Shown: positions 1 through 10,292 of the stretch, piece by piece
Layout: every line of letters starts with the position of its first letter
How positions within the stretch are numbered: the first letter of the stretch is position 1
Source: Streptomyces sp. NBC_01314
GTDB lineage: Bacteria > Actinomycetota > Actinomycetes > Streptomycetales > Streptomycetaceae
Assembly: GCF_041435215.1 (NCBI RefSeq)
Contig: NZ_CP108394.1
Span: 8,556,001 to 8,620,000, forward strand
Length of the DNA stretch: 64,000 nt
Direction of reading: 5' to 3'
Notes under the pieces: generated by a model
Databases searched by the model: none
Told to the model about the DNA's origin: nothing
The model's input: the letters and a program-made list of their open reading frames with translations, nothing else
Position numbers and translations under genes: made by a program

Positions 1-654
1 GGCGACCTCATCGACCCCGGGGAGTTCCGCACCGCCGACGGGTACCTGAACAGTCCGGAGACCGTACGGGCCCTCACCACCATGCAGAACTGGGTGGAGG
101 AGGGATATGTCGACAGGGACAAGGAGAAGGACAGGAGCGCGTTCGTGAAGGGCCGCAGCCCCATCTCCTGGATGGGGCACTGGAGGTACGGCGAGTTCAG
201 CGAGGCGCACCCGGGCGACGTGGCGATCGTGCCGCTGCCCGACTTCGGCACGGGTACCGTCACCGGCATGGGTTCCTGGCAGTGGGGCATCCCCGCCGGG
301 GGCACCGACGGCGACGCGGTGTGGCGTTTCCTGGAGTACCTGTTGCGGCCGGAGCAGGTGGCCAGGATGAGCGAGGCCAACGGCGCGATCCCGGCGACGG
401 AGAGGGCCGTGAAACTGTCCCCGCTGTACGACGAGGACGGCGCGGAGCGGCTGTTCATCGAGCAGCTGCGGAGCGGCACCGCCCGGCCCAGGCCGCAGAC
501 ACCGGCGTACCCGGCGGTCACCGCCGCCTTCTCGCACGCGGTCGCCGACATCGTCTTCTCCGGGGCGCCCGCGGAGAAGACACTGGACGACGCCGTCGAG
601 GCCGTCGACCAGGATCTCGCCGCCCACGACGGTTACCCGAAGAGCGGACCATGA
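1..654 (+). CDS. Extracellular solute-binding protein, 5'-truncated by window edge
   Basis: This is the C-terminal 217 residues of a family-1 (sugar-type) ABC transporter solute-binding protein; the frame is open from the first base, so the N-terminus and lipobox lie outside the window. Visible family features are the WRYGEFSEAHPGD and PLPDFGTG segments, a GSWQWG glycine-tryptophan motif and a C-terminal helix ending ...YPKSGP. It is a close paralogue of the next gene and overlaps it by 4 bp (ATGA). No permease or ATPase genes follow, so the two proteins either serve a transporter elsewhere or act as ligand sensors for the kinase downstream. The ligand is unknown. Confidence 0.85.
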   Translation, partial: GDLIDPGEFRTADGYLNSPETVRALTTMQNWVEEGYVDRDKEKDRSAFVKGRSPISWMGHWRYGEFSEAHPGDVAIVPLPDFGTGTVTGMGSWQWGIPAGGTDGDAVWRFLEYLLRPEQVARMSEANGAIPATERAVKLSPLYDEDGAERLFIEQLRSGTARPRPQTPAYPAVTAAFSHAVADIVFSGAPAEKTLDDAVEAVDQDLAAHDGYPKSGP

Positions 655-2054
655 CCCGTGCCGCCGTGCCCCGGCGGAGTACTCGCGGGGTGCCCCGTCG
701 GCTCGGTACTTCGCACAGACCCCGCCGGGCCCTGCCGGCGCTTCTGCTCTGCATGGCGCTGCTGCTCGCCGGCTGCGACGCGGGCGGGGGCGGCGACGAG
801 GACACCCGGCGGGGCTCCGACGCGACCTGCGACGGGCGGATCGACGTCCCCGCGCAGATCACGATGTGGTTCCACGAGCCGGCGGCACGCGGCGAACGGG
901 AGGCCGTACAGGCCCAGGTGCGGGCCTTCAACACCTCCCAGGACGATGTGAAGGTCCGGCTCGTCCGCCTCCCGGCCGGCCACTACGACGACCTGGTCCG
1001 CACGGCGGCGGCCGACGGCGAACTGCCCGACCTGCTCGACTTCGACGCCCCGAAGCTGTTCAGCCACGCCTGGGCCGGCGGCCTCAGGCCGATCGACTCC
1101 TGCGTCCCGGAGTCCCTGCGCGCCGACCTGCTCCCCTCCGTCGTCGAACAGGGCACCTACCGGGGCAGACTGTGGGGCCTCGGTACGTTCGACTCCGGAC
1201 TCGGTCTGTACGTACGGCCGTCCGTGCTCAAGAAGGCGGGTGTGCGCATCCCGAAGGGCATCGGCGATGCCTGGACCGCCGACGAGTTCACCGGCATCCT
1301 GAAGAAGCTGCGCACCCTGGGCCACGAGAGGCCGCTGGACCTCCAGCTGCCGTGGGCCGGCACCGAATGGGGAACCTACGGGTTCGCACCGGCCCTGTGG
1401 TCGGCGGGCGGCGACCTGATCGACCGCTCCACCTATCGAACGGCCGACGGAGTGCTCAACGGGCCGAGGTCGGTCGAGGCGCTGACGACGCTGCAGGGCT
1501 GGGTGAAGGCGGGATACGTGGACGCGAACAAGGACTCCGGAGCCTTCCAGAAGGGCAGAAGCCCCGTGTCCTGGAACGGCCACTGGAGGTACGGCGAGTT
1601 CAGCGAGGCGCACCCGGGCGACGTGGCGATCGTGCCGCTGCCCGACTTCGGCACGGGCAGCGCCACCGGCATGGGTTCCTGGCAGTGGGGCATGCCCGCA
1701 GGGGAGGCCGACGGCGACGCCGTGTGGCGTTTTCTGGCTTTTCTGCTGCGCCCCGACGAAATCCTGCGGATGACCGACGTCAACGGCGGGATACCCGCCA
1801 CCGATACCGCGGTCGAACGCGCCGACAGGTTCGCCGAGGGCGGCCCAGGGCGCCTCTACATAGAACAGCTGCGCAACGGGACGGCCCGTCCCCGGCCGCA
1901 GACCCCCGCCTACCCGGCGATCACCGAGGCCTTCGCCCGGGCCTTCGCGAAGATCATGCGGGGAGCGGCCGTGCAGCCCGCGCTGGACGAGGCGGTGCGT
2001 GCCGTCGACAAGGACCTGGCGGACCACGGCCACTACCCCCCGACCGGACCGTGA
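651..2054 (+). CDS. Extracellular solute-binding lipoprotein (sugar ABC transporter type)
   Basis: The product has 467 residues. The start was chosen at the ATGA overlap with the preceding gene; the longer open frame upstream is only shadow. Residues 28-42 form a signal peptide ending in the lipobox LLLAGC, so the protein should be lipid-anchored outside the membrane. The body follows the family-1 solute-binding fold (ITMWFHEPA near the N-terminus, then the GTFDSGLGLYVRPSVLKKAG hinge region). It is a tandem duplicate of the gene before it, including a 77-bp stretch of perfect identity. The order binding protein, binding protein, histidine kinase, response regulator suggests a sensory link. 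The substrate cannot be read from sequence; a carbohydrate is the default guess. Confidence 0.85.
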   Translation: MTRAAVPRRSTRGVPRRLGTSHRPRRALPALLLCMALLLAGCDAGGGGDEDTRRGSDATCDGRIDVPAQITMWFHEPAARGEREAVQAQVRAFNTSQDDVKVRLVRLPAGHYDDLVRTAAADGELPDLLDFDAPKLFSHAWAGGLRPIDSCVPESLRADLLPSVVEQGTYRGRLWGLGTFDSGLGLYVRPSVLKKAGVRIPKGIGDAWTADEFTGILKKLRTLGHERPLDLQLPWAGTEWGTYGFAPALWSAGGDLIDRSTYRTADGVLNGPRSVEALTTLQGWVKAGYVDANKDSGAFQKGRSPVSWNGHWRYGEFSEAHPGDVAIVPLPDFGTGSATGMGSWQWGMPAGEADGDAVWRFLAFLLRPDEILRMTDVNGGIPATDTAVERADRFAEGGPGRLYIEQLRNGTARPRPQTPAYPAITEAFARAFAKIMRGAAVQPALDEAVRAVDKDLADHGHYPPTGP

Positions 2055-2063
2055 GGCCCGGCC

Positions 2064-4886
2064 GTGCTCCGCCCACCGTCCCGCGAACGAGTTCCCGCCC
2101 CGCGCCCCGCCGGGGCGCGGGGCCGCCGCGGCGCGGCGACCGTGGGCACCGTCCCGTTCCTGGCGCGGCTGCGGGTCGGCCCCAAGCTGATGCTGCTCGT
2201 CCTGCTGCCGGTCACCGTCCTGCTGTCCTTCACCGCGTTCGCCGCCACGGCCCAGTGGGAGGAGGCGCGGACCCTGAGCGACTTCGACACCGCGATCGAG
2301 GTGTCGTTCGCGACCAGCGAGGTCGGAGGCGCCGTCGCACGCGAGCGGATCGCCGCGGTCGAGGCCCGGCTGAGCGCCGAACCGGACACCCTGCGCGGCC
2401 GCTCGGAGGCCCAGCGGATCACCGACCACGCGCTGCGGTGGGCCTTCGGGGAGGCCGTCGACCGACAGCCGGAGCCCGACGTCGCCGGGATCCTCGACGC
2501 CGTACGCCGTCAACTGCACGCGCTGCGGGTCCAGACGGGCACCGGCTCGCTGGACGCGCAAGCCGTGACCCGGCGGTACGGGGCCATAGAGAACAAGGTG
2601 CTCGACATAGTCGCCGTCCTCGAATCCGGGCGCCCCACCCGGGCCTCGGGCCGCGCGGCCGACGCCCACATGGCGATGCTGCGGGCCGTCGCCGCCACCG
2701 GGAGCGAACGGGCGGAACTCGCCATCCTCTTCCACACACCCGGCGAGAAGCACACCACCGCCGCCGCGGGCCGCTGGACCGAACTGGAGAAATCGCAGCT
2801 CAGAAGGTTTCAGCTGACCGCCTCGGACGAGTTGAAGGCCGAACTGCACGCCGCGATCTTCCAGGTCCCCGGACGCGAGGTCCGCAGGGTCCGTGACCTG
2901 CTCGCCGACACCGACCCCCGGCCCGCCGACTGGCCCTCGTACGACAGCTGGCTCAGCGACTCGGAGCACTACGTCGACGCCCTGCGCGGCATCCAGGACC
3001 GGGCCGCCCGCGAACTCGACGCCACCGCCCACCGCGATCTGCGCGCCACACGGACCCGGGCCTTCACCGAACTGGGCGTCTCCCTCGCCGTCCTGGCCCT
3101 CGTCACCCTGCTCGCGCTGGCCCTGCGCCGCTCGATCACCCGCCCTCTCGGGCAGGTCTCCGAGGGCGCCCGCGCCCTGTCGGACGGCGACCTCTCGTAC
3201 GACATCCGCTACGCGGGATGCGACGAGCTCGGCGATGTCGCCGACACCTTCCGTGAGCTGCGGGTGACCAGTGAACGGCTGGCCGGCGAGATCCGGGCCA
3301 TGAACACGGCGATCGACGCGGGCCGGCTCGCACACCGGGCCGACGTCGACTCCTTCGACGGCACCTGGGCCCAGCTGCTGGGCGGCATGAACGGCACCAT
3401 GGCGTCCTTCGCCGCGGCCCACGGCCGGCGCAGACGGGCCGAACAGGAACTGGAGGGCATCTTCAACCTTTCCCTGGACCTGCTCTGCATCAGCGGCGTC
3501 GACGGCTACTTCAAACGCGTCAACCCGGCCTTCGAACGCACCCTGGGCTATCCGGTCGAGACGCTGACCTCCCGGCCGCTCCTGGACTTCGTCCACGAGG
3601 AGGACCGGGACATCACCCGTGACGCCATCACGCTGCTGGCGGGCGGCACCGAGGTCGCCGAGTTCGAGAACCGGTACCTCCGCGCCGACGGCACCGAGCG
3701 CTGGCTGCAGTGGAGCGCCCGGTCGGTCCCCGAGGAGGGTCTCATCTACGCCGCCGCCCGCGACGTCACCGAGAGCCGCCGGGCCTCGCTCGAACAGACC
3801 GCGCTGCGCCGGGTGGCGACCGCGGTCGCGCGCGGCGTGCCGCCGGCCGACGTGTTCGGGAAGGTGGCCGAGGAGGTGGCGTCCCTGTTGGGTACGGCGG
3901 CGGCCGTACTGCGCTACGAGCCCGACAACAGCGTCAAGGTCCTCGGGATCGCGCACGCGCGCGTGGGCACGGCCGCCGAGGCCGTCCGTATGACACGCCG
4001 CGGGGCGGCCCGGAAGACCATCGACGAGGTGGCCCGCACCCGCGGCTCCGCCCACTCGGGCACCTCCGTGGGCGCCCCCATCGTTGTCGAGGGTCGGCTG
4101 TGGGGAGTCGTCGTGGCGGCCTCGCTCCTCGATCCGCTGCCCGAGGGCACCGAGTCACGGCTCGCCGACTTCACCGAACTCATCGCCACCGCGATCGCCA
4201 ACGCCGACAGCCGCGCCCAGCTGGCCGCCTCACGCGCGCGCGTGGTCGCGGCCGGGGACGCCTCCCGACGCCGCATCGAACGCGACCTGCACGACGGCGT
4301 CCAGCAGCGCCTGGTCTCCCTGCAGTTGGAGCTGCGGATGACGGAGACCCTGGTGGAGGACCCTTCCTCGGAACTCGCCCAGCAGCTGGACCATCTGGCC
4401 AAGGGCCTCGACGACACCTTCCTGGACCTGCTCCAGGTGGCCCGGGGCATCCATCCGTCCGTTCTCTCCAGGGGCGGCCTGGGCCCAGCCCTGCGCTCCC
4501 TGGCCCGCCGCTGCGCAGTCCCCGTGGAACTCGACCTCGCCTTCGCCGGTGCCCGCTTCCCGGAACAGGTCGAGGTGGCCGCGTACTACGTCACCTCCGA
4601 GAGCCTCACCAACGCCGTCAAGCACGCGCGCGCGAGCGTGGTGACCGTGGCGGCCCAGGAGCGCTCGGGAGTGCTGGAGCTGGTCATCCGCGACGACGGT
4701 GTCGGGGGAGCGGACCCCGGCAAGGGGTCGGGGCTGATCGGGCTCATCGACCGGGTGGAGGCGATCGGCGGCCGGTTGACGGTCGCCGGCCCGCCCGGGA
4801 GCGGCACGACGCTGAGCGTGCGCCTGCCGCTGGCACCACCCGAAGAGGCCGCGGCGGCCGCGGAGGCTGTCCTGCCGCGTGCGTGA
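2064..4886 (+). CDS. Membrane sensor histidine kinase, HAMP-PAS-GAF-HisKA_3
   Basis: A 940-residue sensor kinase. Transmembrane helices lie at about 41-61 and 335-354 and enclose an extracellular, mostly helical domain resembling the nitrate/nitrite-sensing type. After TM2 come HAMP (about 355-410), PAS (about 460-570, LDLLCISGVDGYFKRVNPAF), a GAF-like region (about 575-715), the HisKA_3 dimerisation domain with the RDLHDGVQQRL box (His743), and HATPase_c with an N box at SESLTNAVKHA and glycine boxes DDGVGG and GSGLIGL. This is the NarL/DesK class, matching the LuxR-type regulator that follows. The annotated start is GTG at 2064; GTG at 2142 is an alternative. It lies 9 bp after the binding-protein gene, so co-transcription is likely. 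Confidence 0.9.
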   Translation: MLRPPSRERVPAPRPAGARGRRGAATVGTVPFLARLRVGPKLMLLVLLPVTVLLSFTAFAATAQWEEARTLSDFDTAIEVSFATSEVGGAVARERIAAVEARLSAEPDTLRGRSEAQRITDHALRWAFGEAVDRQPEPDVAGILDAVRRQLHALRVQTGTGSLDAQAVTRRYGAIENKVLDIVAVLESGRPTRASGRAADAHMAMLRAVAATGSERAELAILFHTPGEKHTTAAAGRWTELEKSQLRRFQLTASDELKAELHAAIFQVPGREVRRVRDLLADTDPRPADWPSYDSWLSDSEHYVDALRGIQDRAARELDATAHRDLRATRTRAFTELGVSLAVLALVTLLALALRRSITRPLGQVSEGARALSDGDLSYDIRYAGCDELGDVADTFRELRVTSERLAGEIRAMNTAIDAGRLAHRADVDSFDGTWAQLLGGMNGTMASFAAAHGRRRRAEQELEGIFNLSLDLLCISGVDGYFKRVNPAFERTLGYPVETLTSRPLLDFVHEEDRDITRDAITLLAGGTEVAEFENRYLRADGTERWLQWSARSVPEEGLIYAAARDVTESRRASLEQTALRRVATAVARGVPPADVFGKVAEEVASLLGTAAAVLRYEPDNSVKVLGIAHARVGTAAEAVRMTRRGAARKTIDEVARTRGSAHSGTSVGAPIVVEGRLWGVVVAASLLDPLPEGTESRLADFTELIATAIANADSRAQLAASRARVVAAGDASRRRIERDLHDGVQQRLVSLQLELRMTETLVEDPSSELAQQLDHLAKGLDDTFLDLLQVARGIHPSVLSRGGLGPALRSLARRCAVPVELDLAFAGARFPEQVEVAAYYVTSESLTNAVKHARASVVTVAAQERSGVLELVIRDDGVGGADPGKGSGLIGLIDRVEAIGGRLTVAGPPGSGTTLSVRLPLAPPEEAAAAAEAVLPRA

Positions 4887-5193
4887 CCGCCCGAAGCGTA
4901 CGCGGGTGAGGCCCGTTCAAAGGGGGGAGTTCGGGACTCGGTACGGGCGTACGTTCGGGCGGTCGAATCGGACGGCGGAGACGGCCGTCCGGCTCCTGGG
5001 CAGGCGGATGTCTCGCCGCCTCCCGTCAGAGGCGCCGGTCCACCCGCGGCCGCACACCTGCGAGCATGGCGGGCAAACGTGCAGGTGTCTTCCCGGCCCT
5101 CCCCCAACTAGGCTTCCGGCTAGCCGTAAGACCCATGTTCAGGCAGGCTGTTGGGACGAACGGGACAGGTCGGGCAAGGGGGAGACCGAGAGC
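4887..5193. other. 307-bp gap between kinase and response regulator
   Basis: I see no convincing ORF, RNA gene or terminator hairpin here. The open frame running in from 4879 is an N-terminal extension artefact of the regulator gene. A GGGGGAG ribosome-binding site sits just before the regulator start. A separate promoter for the regulator may lie here, but I could not identify one. Confidence 0.4.
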
Positions 5194-5865
5194 ATGGAGG
5201 CCGATCAACATCCGGTGCGCGGGCGGGTGGTGCTCGCGGACGACGACGTGCTCCTGCGGGAGGGGCTGGCGAGCCTGTGCGAGCGCGTCGGCTACGAGGT
5301 CGTGGGCCAGGCCGGCGACGCCGGCGGGCTCCTGGACCTCGTCGAGACGGAACTTCCGGACATCGCGATCGTCGACATTCGGATGCCGCCGACCCAGTCC
5401 ACGGAGGGGTTGAAGGCCGCTGGCACCATCCGGGAACGGTATCCGTCGGTCGGCATCCTGGTCCTGTCGGCGTTCGTCGAGGTCGAGGACGCGTTGGAGC
5501 TGCTGGCCGGGGGGCGCAGTATCGGCTATCTGCTCAAGAGCCGGATCACTGTCGTGGACGAGTTCCTGGAGACCCTCGACCGCATCCACCGGGGTGGTTC
5601 GGTGATCGATCCGTCGCTGGTGCAGGAGCTGGTGGCCGCGCAGCGTCGTGACGATCCGCTGTCCATGCTCAGCAACCGTGAGCGGGAGGTGCTCGGCCTC
5701 ATGGCCGAGGGGCGCTCCAATGCGGGGATCGGGAGACGGCTGTGGGTGACCGAGGGGACGATCGAGAAGCATGTGCGGAGCATCCTGGGCAAGCTCCGGC
5801 TGCCCGAGGAGCCGGATGACCATCGGCGGGTTCTGGCCGTGCTGACGTTCCTGGAGACGCGCTAG
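5194..5865 (+). CDS. NarL/LuxR-family response regulator
   Basis: A 223-residue two-component response regulator. The receiver domain covers about 11-130 with acidic pocket LADDDV, phospho-acceptor Asp61 in IVDIRMPP, the S/T position in LVLSAF and Lys in YLLKSR. A LuxR-type helix-turn-helix lies at about 160-215 ([36 protein letters not shown] is the recognisable stretch). The start is the ATG after a GGGGGAG ribosome-binding site; the reading frame extends upstream but lacks similarity. It pairs naturally with the HisKA_3 kinase gene upstream. Target genes are unknown; the upstream binding-protein genes are plausible candidates. Confidence 0.9.
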   Translation: MEADQHPVRGRVVLADDDVLLREGLASLCERVGYEVVGQAGDAGGLLDLVETELPDIAIVDIRMPPTQSTEGLKAAGTIRERYPSVGILVLSAFVEVEDALELLAGGRSIGYLLKSRITVVDEFLETLDRIHRGGSVIDPSLVQELVAAQRRDDPLSMLSNREREVLGLMAEGRSNAGIGRRLWVTEGTIEKHVRSILGKLRLPEEPDDHRRVLAVLTFLETR

Positions 5866-5916
5866 AGCTCGGGGACGACGGTCGTTCGGCGGGCGCGGGT
5901 CGCGGACGGCCGGCCC

Positions 5917-5960
5917 CGCCCACGCGGTGGAGCCGCATACCGGCACAGGTCCCGTGCCCC
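5917..5960. repeat. Dispersed Streptomyces intergenic repeat, copy A
   Basis: The stretch beginning CGCCCACGCGGTGGAGCCGC and continuing with ACAGGTCCCGTGCCCC is closely similar to a second copy at 44509-44555. It lies in the gap between the response regulator and uvrC. Similar elements are common in Streptomyces intergenic DNA as I remember them. Confidence 0.5.
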
Positions 5961-6025
5961 GTGGAGGCCCGGCCCTTGTCCGCAGGCGCTCCGTGATGTC
6001 AGCGGGCGCCAGTAGGGTGTGGAGC

Positions 6026-8158
6026 ATGGCCGATCCCTCCAGCTACCGCCCCAGTCCGGGGCAGATTCCGGACTCCCCCGGGGTGTACAGGTTCCGCGAC
6101 GAGCACCGTCGGGTGATCTACGTCGGGAAGGCGAAGAGCCTGCGTCAGCGCCTGGCCAACTACTTCCAGGACCTGACCGGCCTCCACCCGCGCACCCGCA
6201 CGATGGTCACCACGGCTGCCTCCGTGGAGTGGACCGTGGTGTCCACGGAGGTCGAGGCGCTCCAGCTGGAGTACTCCTGGATCAAGGAGTACGACCCCCG
6301 GTTCAACGTCAAGTACCGCGACGACAAGAGCTACCCGTACCTCGCGGTCACGATGAACGAGCAGTACCCGCGCGTGCAGGTGATGCGCGGTCACAAGAAG
6401 AAGGGCGTCCGGTATTTCGGGCCGTACGCGCACGCGTGGGCGATCCGGGACACGGTCGATCTGCTGCTGCGCGTCTTTCCCGTGCGCACATGCTCGGCCG
6501 GGGTCTTCAAGAACGCGGCCCGTACCGGCCGGCCCTGTCTGCTCGGCTACATCGGCAAGTGCTCGGCCCCCTGCGTCGAGCGGATCTCCGCCGAGGACCA
6601 CCGCGAACTGGCCGACGAGTTCAGCGACTTCATGACGGGGCGCACGGGCACGTACATCCGTCGTCTGGAGAAGCAGATGACCGACGCGGCCGAGGAGATG
6701 GAGTACGAGCGCGCCGCCCGCCTGCGCGACGACATCGAGGCCCTGAAGAAGGCGATGGAGAAGAACGCGGTCGTCCTCGCCGACGCGACCGACGCCGACC
6801 TGATCGCGGTCGCCGAGGACGAGCTGGAGGCGGCCGTCCAGATCTTCCACGTACGCGGCGGACGCGTGCGCGGCCAGCGCGGCTGGGTCACCGACAAGGT
6901 CGAGGCCGTCACCACCGGTGATCTCGTCGAACACGCGCTCCAGCAGCTGTACGGCGAGGAGACCGGCGACTCCGTGCCCAAGGAGGTCCTCGTCCCTGCG
7001 CTGCCCGACCCCGTCGGGCCCGTCCAGGAGTGGCTCACCGGCCGCCGCGGGGCCAATGTCTCCCTGCGCATCCCGCAGCGCGGCGACAAGAAGTCGCTCA
7101 TGGAGACCGTCGCACGCAACGCCCACCAGTCGCTCGTCCTGCACAAGACCAAGCGCGCCTCCGACCTCACGACCCGCTCCCGCGCGCTGGAGGAGATCGC
7201 CGAGGCCCTCGACCTCGACAGCGCCCCCCTCCGGATCGAGTGCTACGACATCTCCCACCTCCAGGGCGACGACGTCGTGGCCTCCATGGTCGTCTTCGAG
7301 GACGGGCTGGCCCGCAAGAGCGAGTACCGCCGCTTCCAGATCAAGGGGTTCGAGGGCCAGGACGACGTCCGCTCCATGCACGAGGTGATCACCCGCCGCT
7401 TCAAGCGCTACCTCGCGGAGAAGGAGAGGACCGGCGAGTGGGTGGAGGACGACTCCACCGCGCAGGGCGACCTGGGTGCATCCGGTGACGGTCTCGACGG
7501 TCCCGCCGGCGGCCTCGGCGGCTCCGATGACGGTCTCGGCGGCCCCGCCGGCGGTCTCAAGGACGACGACGGCCGTCCCAAGCGGTTCGCCTACCCGCCT
7601 CAGCTCGTCGTCGTCGACGGCGGTCAGCCGCAGGTGGCCGCCGCGCGGCGGGCACTCGACGAGATGGGCATCGACGACATCGCCGTGTGCGGCCTCGCCA
7701 AGCGCCTGGAGGAGGTCTGGGTGCCCGGCGACGACGACCCGGTGGTCCTGCCCCGCACCAGCGAAGGCCTCTACCTGCTCCAGCGGGTCCGCGACGAGGC
7801 CCACCGCTTCGCCATCACCTACCAGCGCGCCAAACGCGCCAAGCGTTTCCGGGCGAGCCCCTTGGACGAGGTGCCCGGCCTCGGGGAGGCTCGCAAGCAG
7901 ACCCTGCTGAAGCACTTCGGCTCGCTGAAGAAGCTGCGTTCCGCGACGATCGACCAGATCTGCGAAGTTCCCGGCATAGGCCGCAAGACGGCCGAGACGA
8001 TCGCCGCGGCCCTAGCCCAGGCGGCTCCGGCCGCACCCGCCGTGAACACGGCCACTGGAGAGATCATGGAGGAAGAGGAGCCCGGTACGACGGCGGACCC
8101 CTCTGGGGAGTCCGTGGCCGCGGGCGCCCCGGACCGGCGGCGAGGGCAGGAGACATGA
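6026..8158 (+). CDS. uvrC: Excinuclease ABC subunit C
   Basis: A 710-residue UvrC, the nuclease that makes both incisions during nucleotide excision repair with UvrA and UvrB. The GIY-YIG nuclease domain is at about 10-100 ([23 protein letters not shown]), the UvrB-binding UVR motif at about 210-245, the RNase H-like C-terminal nuclease at about 385-590 ([29 protein letters not shown]), and tandem helix-hairpin-helix motifs at the end ([31 protein letters not shown]). The start is ATG at 6026; upstream frame is noise. An acidic Gly/Asp repeat of two 14-residue units (about 488-515) interrupts the region before VVVDGG and is not part of the conserved fold. It overlaps rapZ by 4 bp. Confidence 0.97.
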   Translation: MADPSSYRPSPGQIPDSPGVYRFRDEHRRVIYVGKAKSLRQRLANYFQDLTGLHPRTRTMVTTAASVEWTVVSTEVEALQLEYSWIKEYDPRFNVKYRDDKSYPYLAVTMNEQYPRVQVMRGHKKKGVRYFGPYAHAWAIRDTVDLLLRVFPVRTCSAGVFKNAARTGRPCLLGYIGKCSAPCVERISAEDHRELADEFSDFMTGRTGTYIRRLEKQMTDAAEEMEYERAARLRDDIEALKKAMEKNAVVLADATDADLIAVAEDELEAAVQIFHVRGGRVRGQRGWVTDKVEAVTTGDLVEHALQQLYGEETGDSVPKEVLVPALPDPVGPVQEWLTGRRGANVSLRIPQRGDKKSLMETVARNAHQSLVLHKTKRASDLTTRSRALEEIAEALDLDSAPLRIECYDISHLQGDDVVASMVVFEDGLARKSEYRRFQIKGFEGQDDVRSMHEVITRRFKRYLAEKERTGEWVEDDSTAQGDLGASGDGLDGPAGGLGGSDDGLGGPAGGLKDDDGRPKRFAYPPQLVVVDGGQPQVAAARRALDEMGIDDIAVCGLAKRLEEVWVPGDDDPVVLPRTSEGLYLLQRVRDEAHRFAITYQRAKRAKRFRASPLDEVPGLGEARKQTLLKHFGSLKKLRSATIDQICEVPGIGRKTAETIAAALAQAAPAAPAVNTATGEIMEEEEPGTTADPSGESVAAGAPDRRRGQET

Positions 8159-9225
8159 CCGAGCACGACGAGCGACGAGACCTCCCGGAGCAGCCAGACC
8201 TCCCGGAGCACTCAGAGCGTCCAGAAGAACAGCACCACGAGCACACAGCGGAGCGCGGGGAAGCCCACAGCGCGGCGGACGACGATACCCCGCAGCACCC
8301 GGCGCCACAGGAAGACGGAGCACACGTGAGTACGGGCATCGAAACAGCCGGGGTCCCCGAGGCGGCCATCCCCGAGCTGGTCATCATCTCCGGCATGTCC
8401 GGCGCCGGACGGTCGACGGCCGCCAAGTGTCTGGAGGACCTCGGCTGGTTCGTCGTCGACAACCTGCCACCCGCGCTGATCCCCACCATGGTGGAGCTCG
8501 GCGCCCGCTCCCAGGGAAACGTGGCCCGGATCGCGGTCGTCGTCGACGTCCGCGGCCGCCGCTTCTTCGACAACCTCCGCGACTCCCTCGCCGACCTGGC
8601 GACGAAGCACGTCACGCGGCGCGTCGTCTTCCTGGAGTCCTCCGACGACGCCCTGGTGCGCCGCTTCGAGTCGGTCCGCCGCCCGCACCCCCTCCAGGGC
8701 GACGGCCGCATCACCGACGGCATCGCCGCCGAGCGGGAACTGCTGCGCGAGCTGCGCGGCGACGCCGACCTGGTCATCGACACCTCCAGCCTGAACGTGC
8801 ACGAGCTGCGCGCGAAGATGGACGCCCAGTTCGCCGGCGACGAGGAACCCGAGCTGCGGGCCACCGTCATGTCCTTCGGCTTCAAGTACGGCCTCCCGGT
8901 CGACGCCGACCTGGTCGTGGACATGCGCTTCCTGCCCAACCCGCACTGGGTCCCGGAGCTGCGCCCGTACACCGGCCTCAACGAGGAGGTCTCCGCGTAC
9001 GTCTTCAACCAGCCCGGCGCCAAGGAGTTCCTCGACCGCTACACCGAGCTGCTCCAGATGATCGCCGCCGGCTACCGCCGCGAGGGCAAGCGGTACGTGA
9101 CCATCGCGGTCGGCTGCACCGGCGGCAAGCACCGCTCGGTCGCCACCTCCGAGAAGCTCGCCGCCCGCCTCGCCTCCCAGGGCGTCGAGACCGTGGTCGT
9201 GCACCGGGACATGGGGCGCGAGTGA
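8155..9225 (+). CDS. rapZ: RNase adapter protein RapZ (P-loop nucleotide-binding)
   Basis: A 356-residue RapZ/YvcJ family protein. The P-loop [13 protein letters not shown] follows a low-complexity acidic and His-rich N-terminal tail of about 75 residues; then come the Walker B-like [19 protein letters not shown], and the conserved C-terminal segment [16 protein letters not shown]. In E. coli RapZ guides RNase E to GlmZ and controls amino-sugar synthesis; in actinomycetes the role is less clear. The start is the ATGA overlap with uvrC; a GTG at 8326 would remove most of the tail and is a reasonable alternative. Its stop overlaps the GTG of yvcK. Confidence 0.94.
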   Translation: MTEHDERRDLPEQPDLPEHSERPEEQHHEHTAERGEAHSAADDDTPQHPAPQEDGAHVSTGIETAGVPEAAIPELVIISGMSGAGRSTAAKCLEDLGWFVVDNLPPALIPTMVELGARSQGNVARIAVVVDVRGRRFFDNLRDSLADLATKHVTRRVVFLESSDDALVRRFESVRRPHPLQGDGRITDGIAAERELLRELRGDADLVIDTSSLNVHELRAKMDAQFAGDEEPELRATVMSFGFKYGLPVDADLVVDMRFLPNPHWVPELRPYTGLNEEVSAYVFNQPGAKEFLDRYTELLQMIAAGYRREGKRYVTIAVGCTGGKHRSVATSEKLAARLASQGVETVVVHRDMGRE

Positions 9226-10292
9226 CCGGACGCACCACGGCGCGGCTGAGCAGGCTGCGCCGGGTCGCCCCCGAGGGCCGCGCGAACAGACCAGCCGAGG
9301 CCCGCGGGGCCCGGCCGCGCCGCCGGGGCGCCCAGCCCAAGGTCGTCGCGCTCGGCGGCGGCATGGGCCTGTCCGCCTCGCTCGCCGCCCTCCGTCGGAT
9401 CACCGGCGACCTCACCGCCGTCGTCACCGTGGCCGACGACGGCGGCTCCAGCGGACGCCTCCGGGACGAGCTGGGTGTCCTGCCGCCCGGCGACCTGCGC
9501 AAGGCGCTGGCCGCGCTGTGCGGGGACGACGACTGGGGCCAGACCTGGGCCCGCGTCATCCAGCACCGCTTCCAGTCCCAGGGGGACCTGCACGAACACG
9601 CGGTCGGCAATCTGCTGATCGTCGCCCTGTGGGAGCAGCTCGGCGACCACGTCCAGGCCCTCGACCTGGTCGGCAGGCTGCTGGGCGCCCAGGGCCGTGT
9701 GCTGCCCATGTCGGCCGTACCGCTGGAGCTCCAGGCCCTGGTCAAGGGGCACGATCCGGCGCGCCCGGACGACGTCGACACCGTCCGGGGGCAGGCCAAC
9801 GTGGCACTCACCCCCGGCGAGGTGCAGTCCGTGCACGTCGTGCCGCACGACCCGCCCGCCGTGCCCGAGGCCGTGGCGGCGGTGCTCGACGCCGACTGGG
9901 TGGTGCTCGGTCCCGGCTCCTGGTTCTCCTCGGTGATCCCGCACCTGCTCGTGCCCGAACTGCTCGACGCCCTCACCGAGACCAAGGCCCGACTCGTGCT
10001 GTCGCTGAACCTCGCCCCGCAGCCGGGAGAAACCGATGGCTTCTCCCCGCAGCGTCATTTGGAGGTTTTGGGACGACACGCCCCTAAACTCGCCCTGGAC
10101 GTGGTGCTGGCCGACGAGGCCGCCGTGCCCGACCGCGATTCCCTGACCGAAGCCGCCAAACGGTTCGGCGCCGCGGTCGAGCTGGCGCCGGTGGCCCGGA
10201 CCGATGGATCTCCGCGGCACGACCCGGAGCTGTTGGCCGCCGCGTACGACCGTATTTTTCGGATGCATGGAAGGATCGGCCCATGGCGATGA
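9222..10292 (+). CDS. yvcK: Gluconeogenesis factor YvcK/CofD-like protein
   Basis: A 356-residue YvcK family protein. After a basic N-terminal tail the conserved motif [18 protein letters not shown] (about 44-61) and [13 protein letters not shown] mark the CofD-like nucleotide-sugar binding fold; [11 protein letters not shown] and the [11 protein letters not shown] stretch follow. Homologues bind UDP-GlcNAc and influence cell-wall precursor flow and carbon metabolism. The start is GTG in a GTGA overlap with rapZ, and the 3' end overlaps whiA by 10 bp, so the four genes from uvrC to whiA are translationally coupled. Confidence 0.93.
   Translation: MTGRTTARLSRLRRVAPEGRANRPAEARGARPRRRGAQPKVVALGGGMGLSASLAALRRITGDLTAVVTVADDGGSSGRLRDELGVLPPGDLRKALAALCGDDDWGQTWARVIQHRFQSQGDLHEHAVGNLLIVALWEQLGDHVQALDLVGRLLGAQGRVLPMSAVPLELQALVKGHDPARPDDVDTVRGQANVALTPGEVQSVHVVPHDPPAVPEAVAAVLDADWVVLGPGSWFSSVIPHLLVPELLDALTETKARLVLSLNLAPQPGETDGFSPQRHLEVLGRHAPKLALDVVLADEAAVPDRDSLTEAAKRFGAAVELAPVARTDGSPRHDPELLAAAYDRIFRMHGRIGPWR

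Noticed and set aside
633..4055. 1140-codon open frame on the minus strand opposite the kinase gene
   Set aside because: It is a GC-bias shadow: repetitive Gly/Arg/Asp/Pro composition, no domain, and it lies antisense to well-supported genes.
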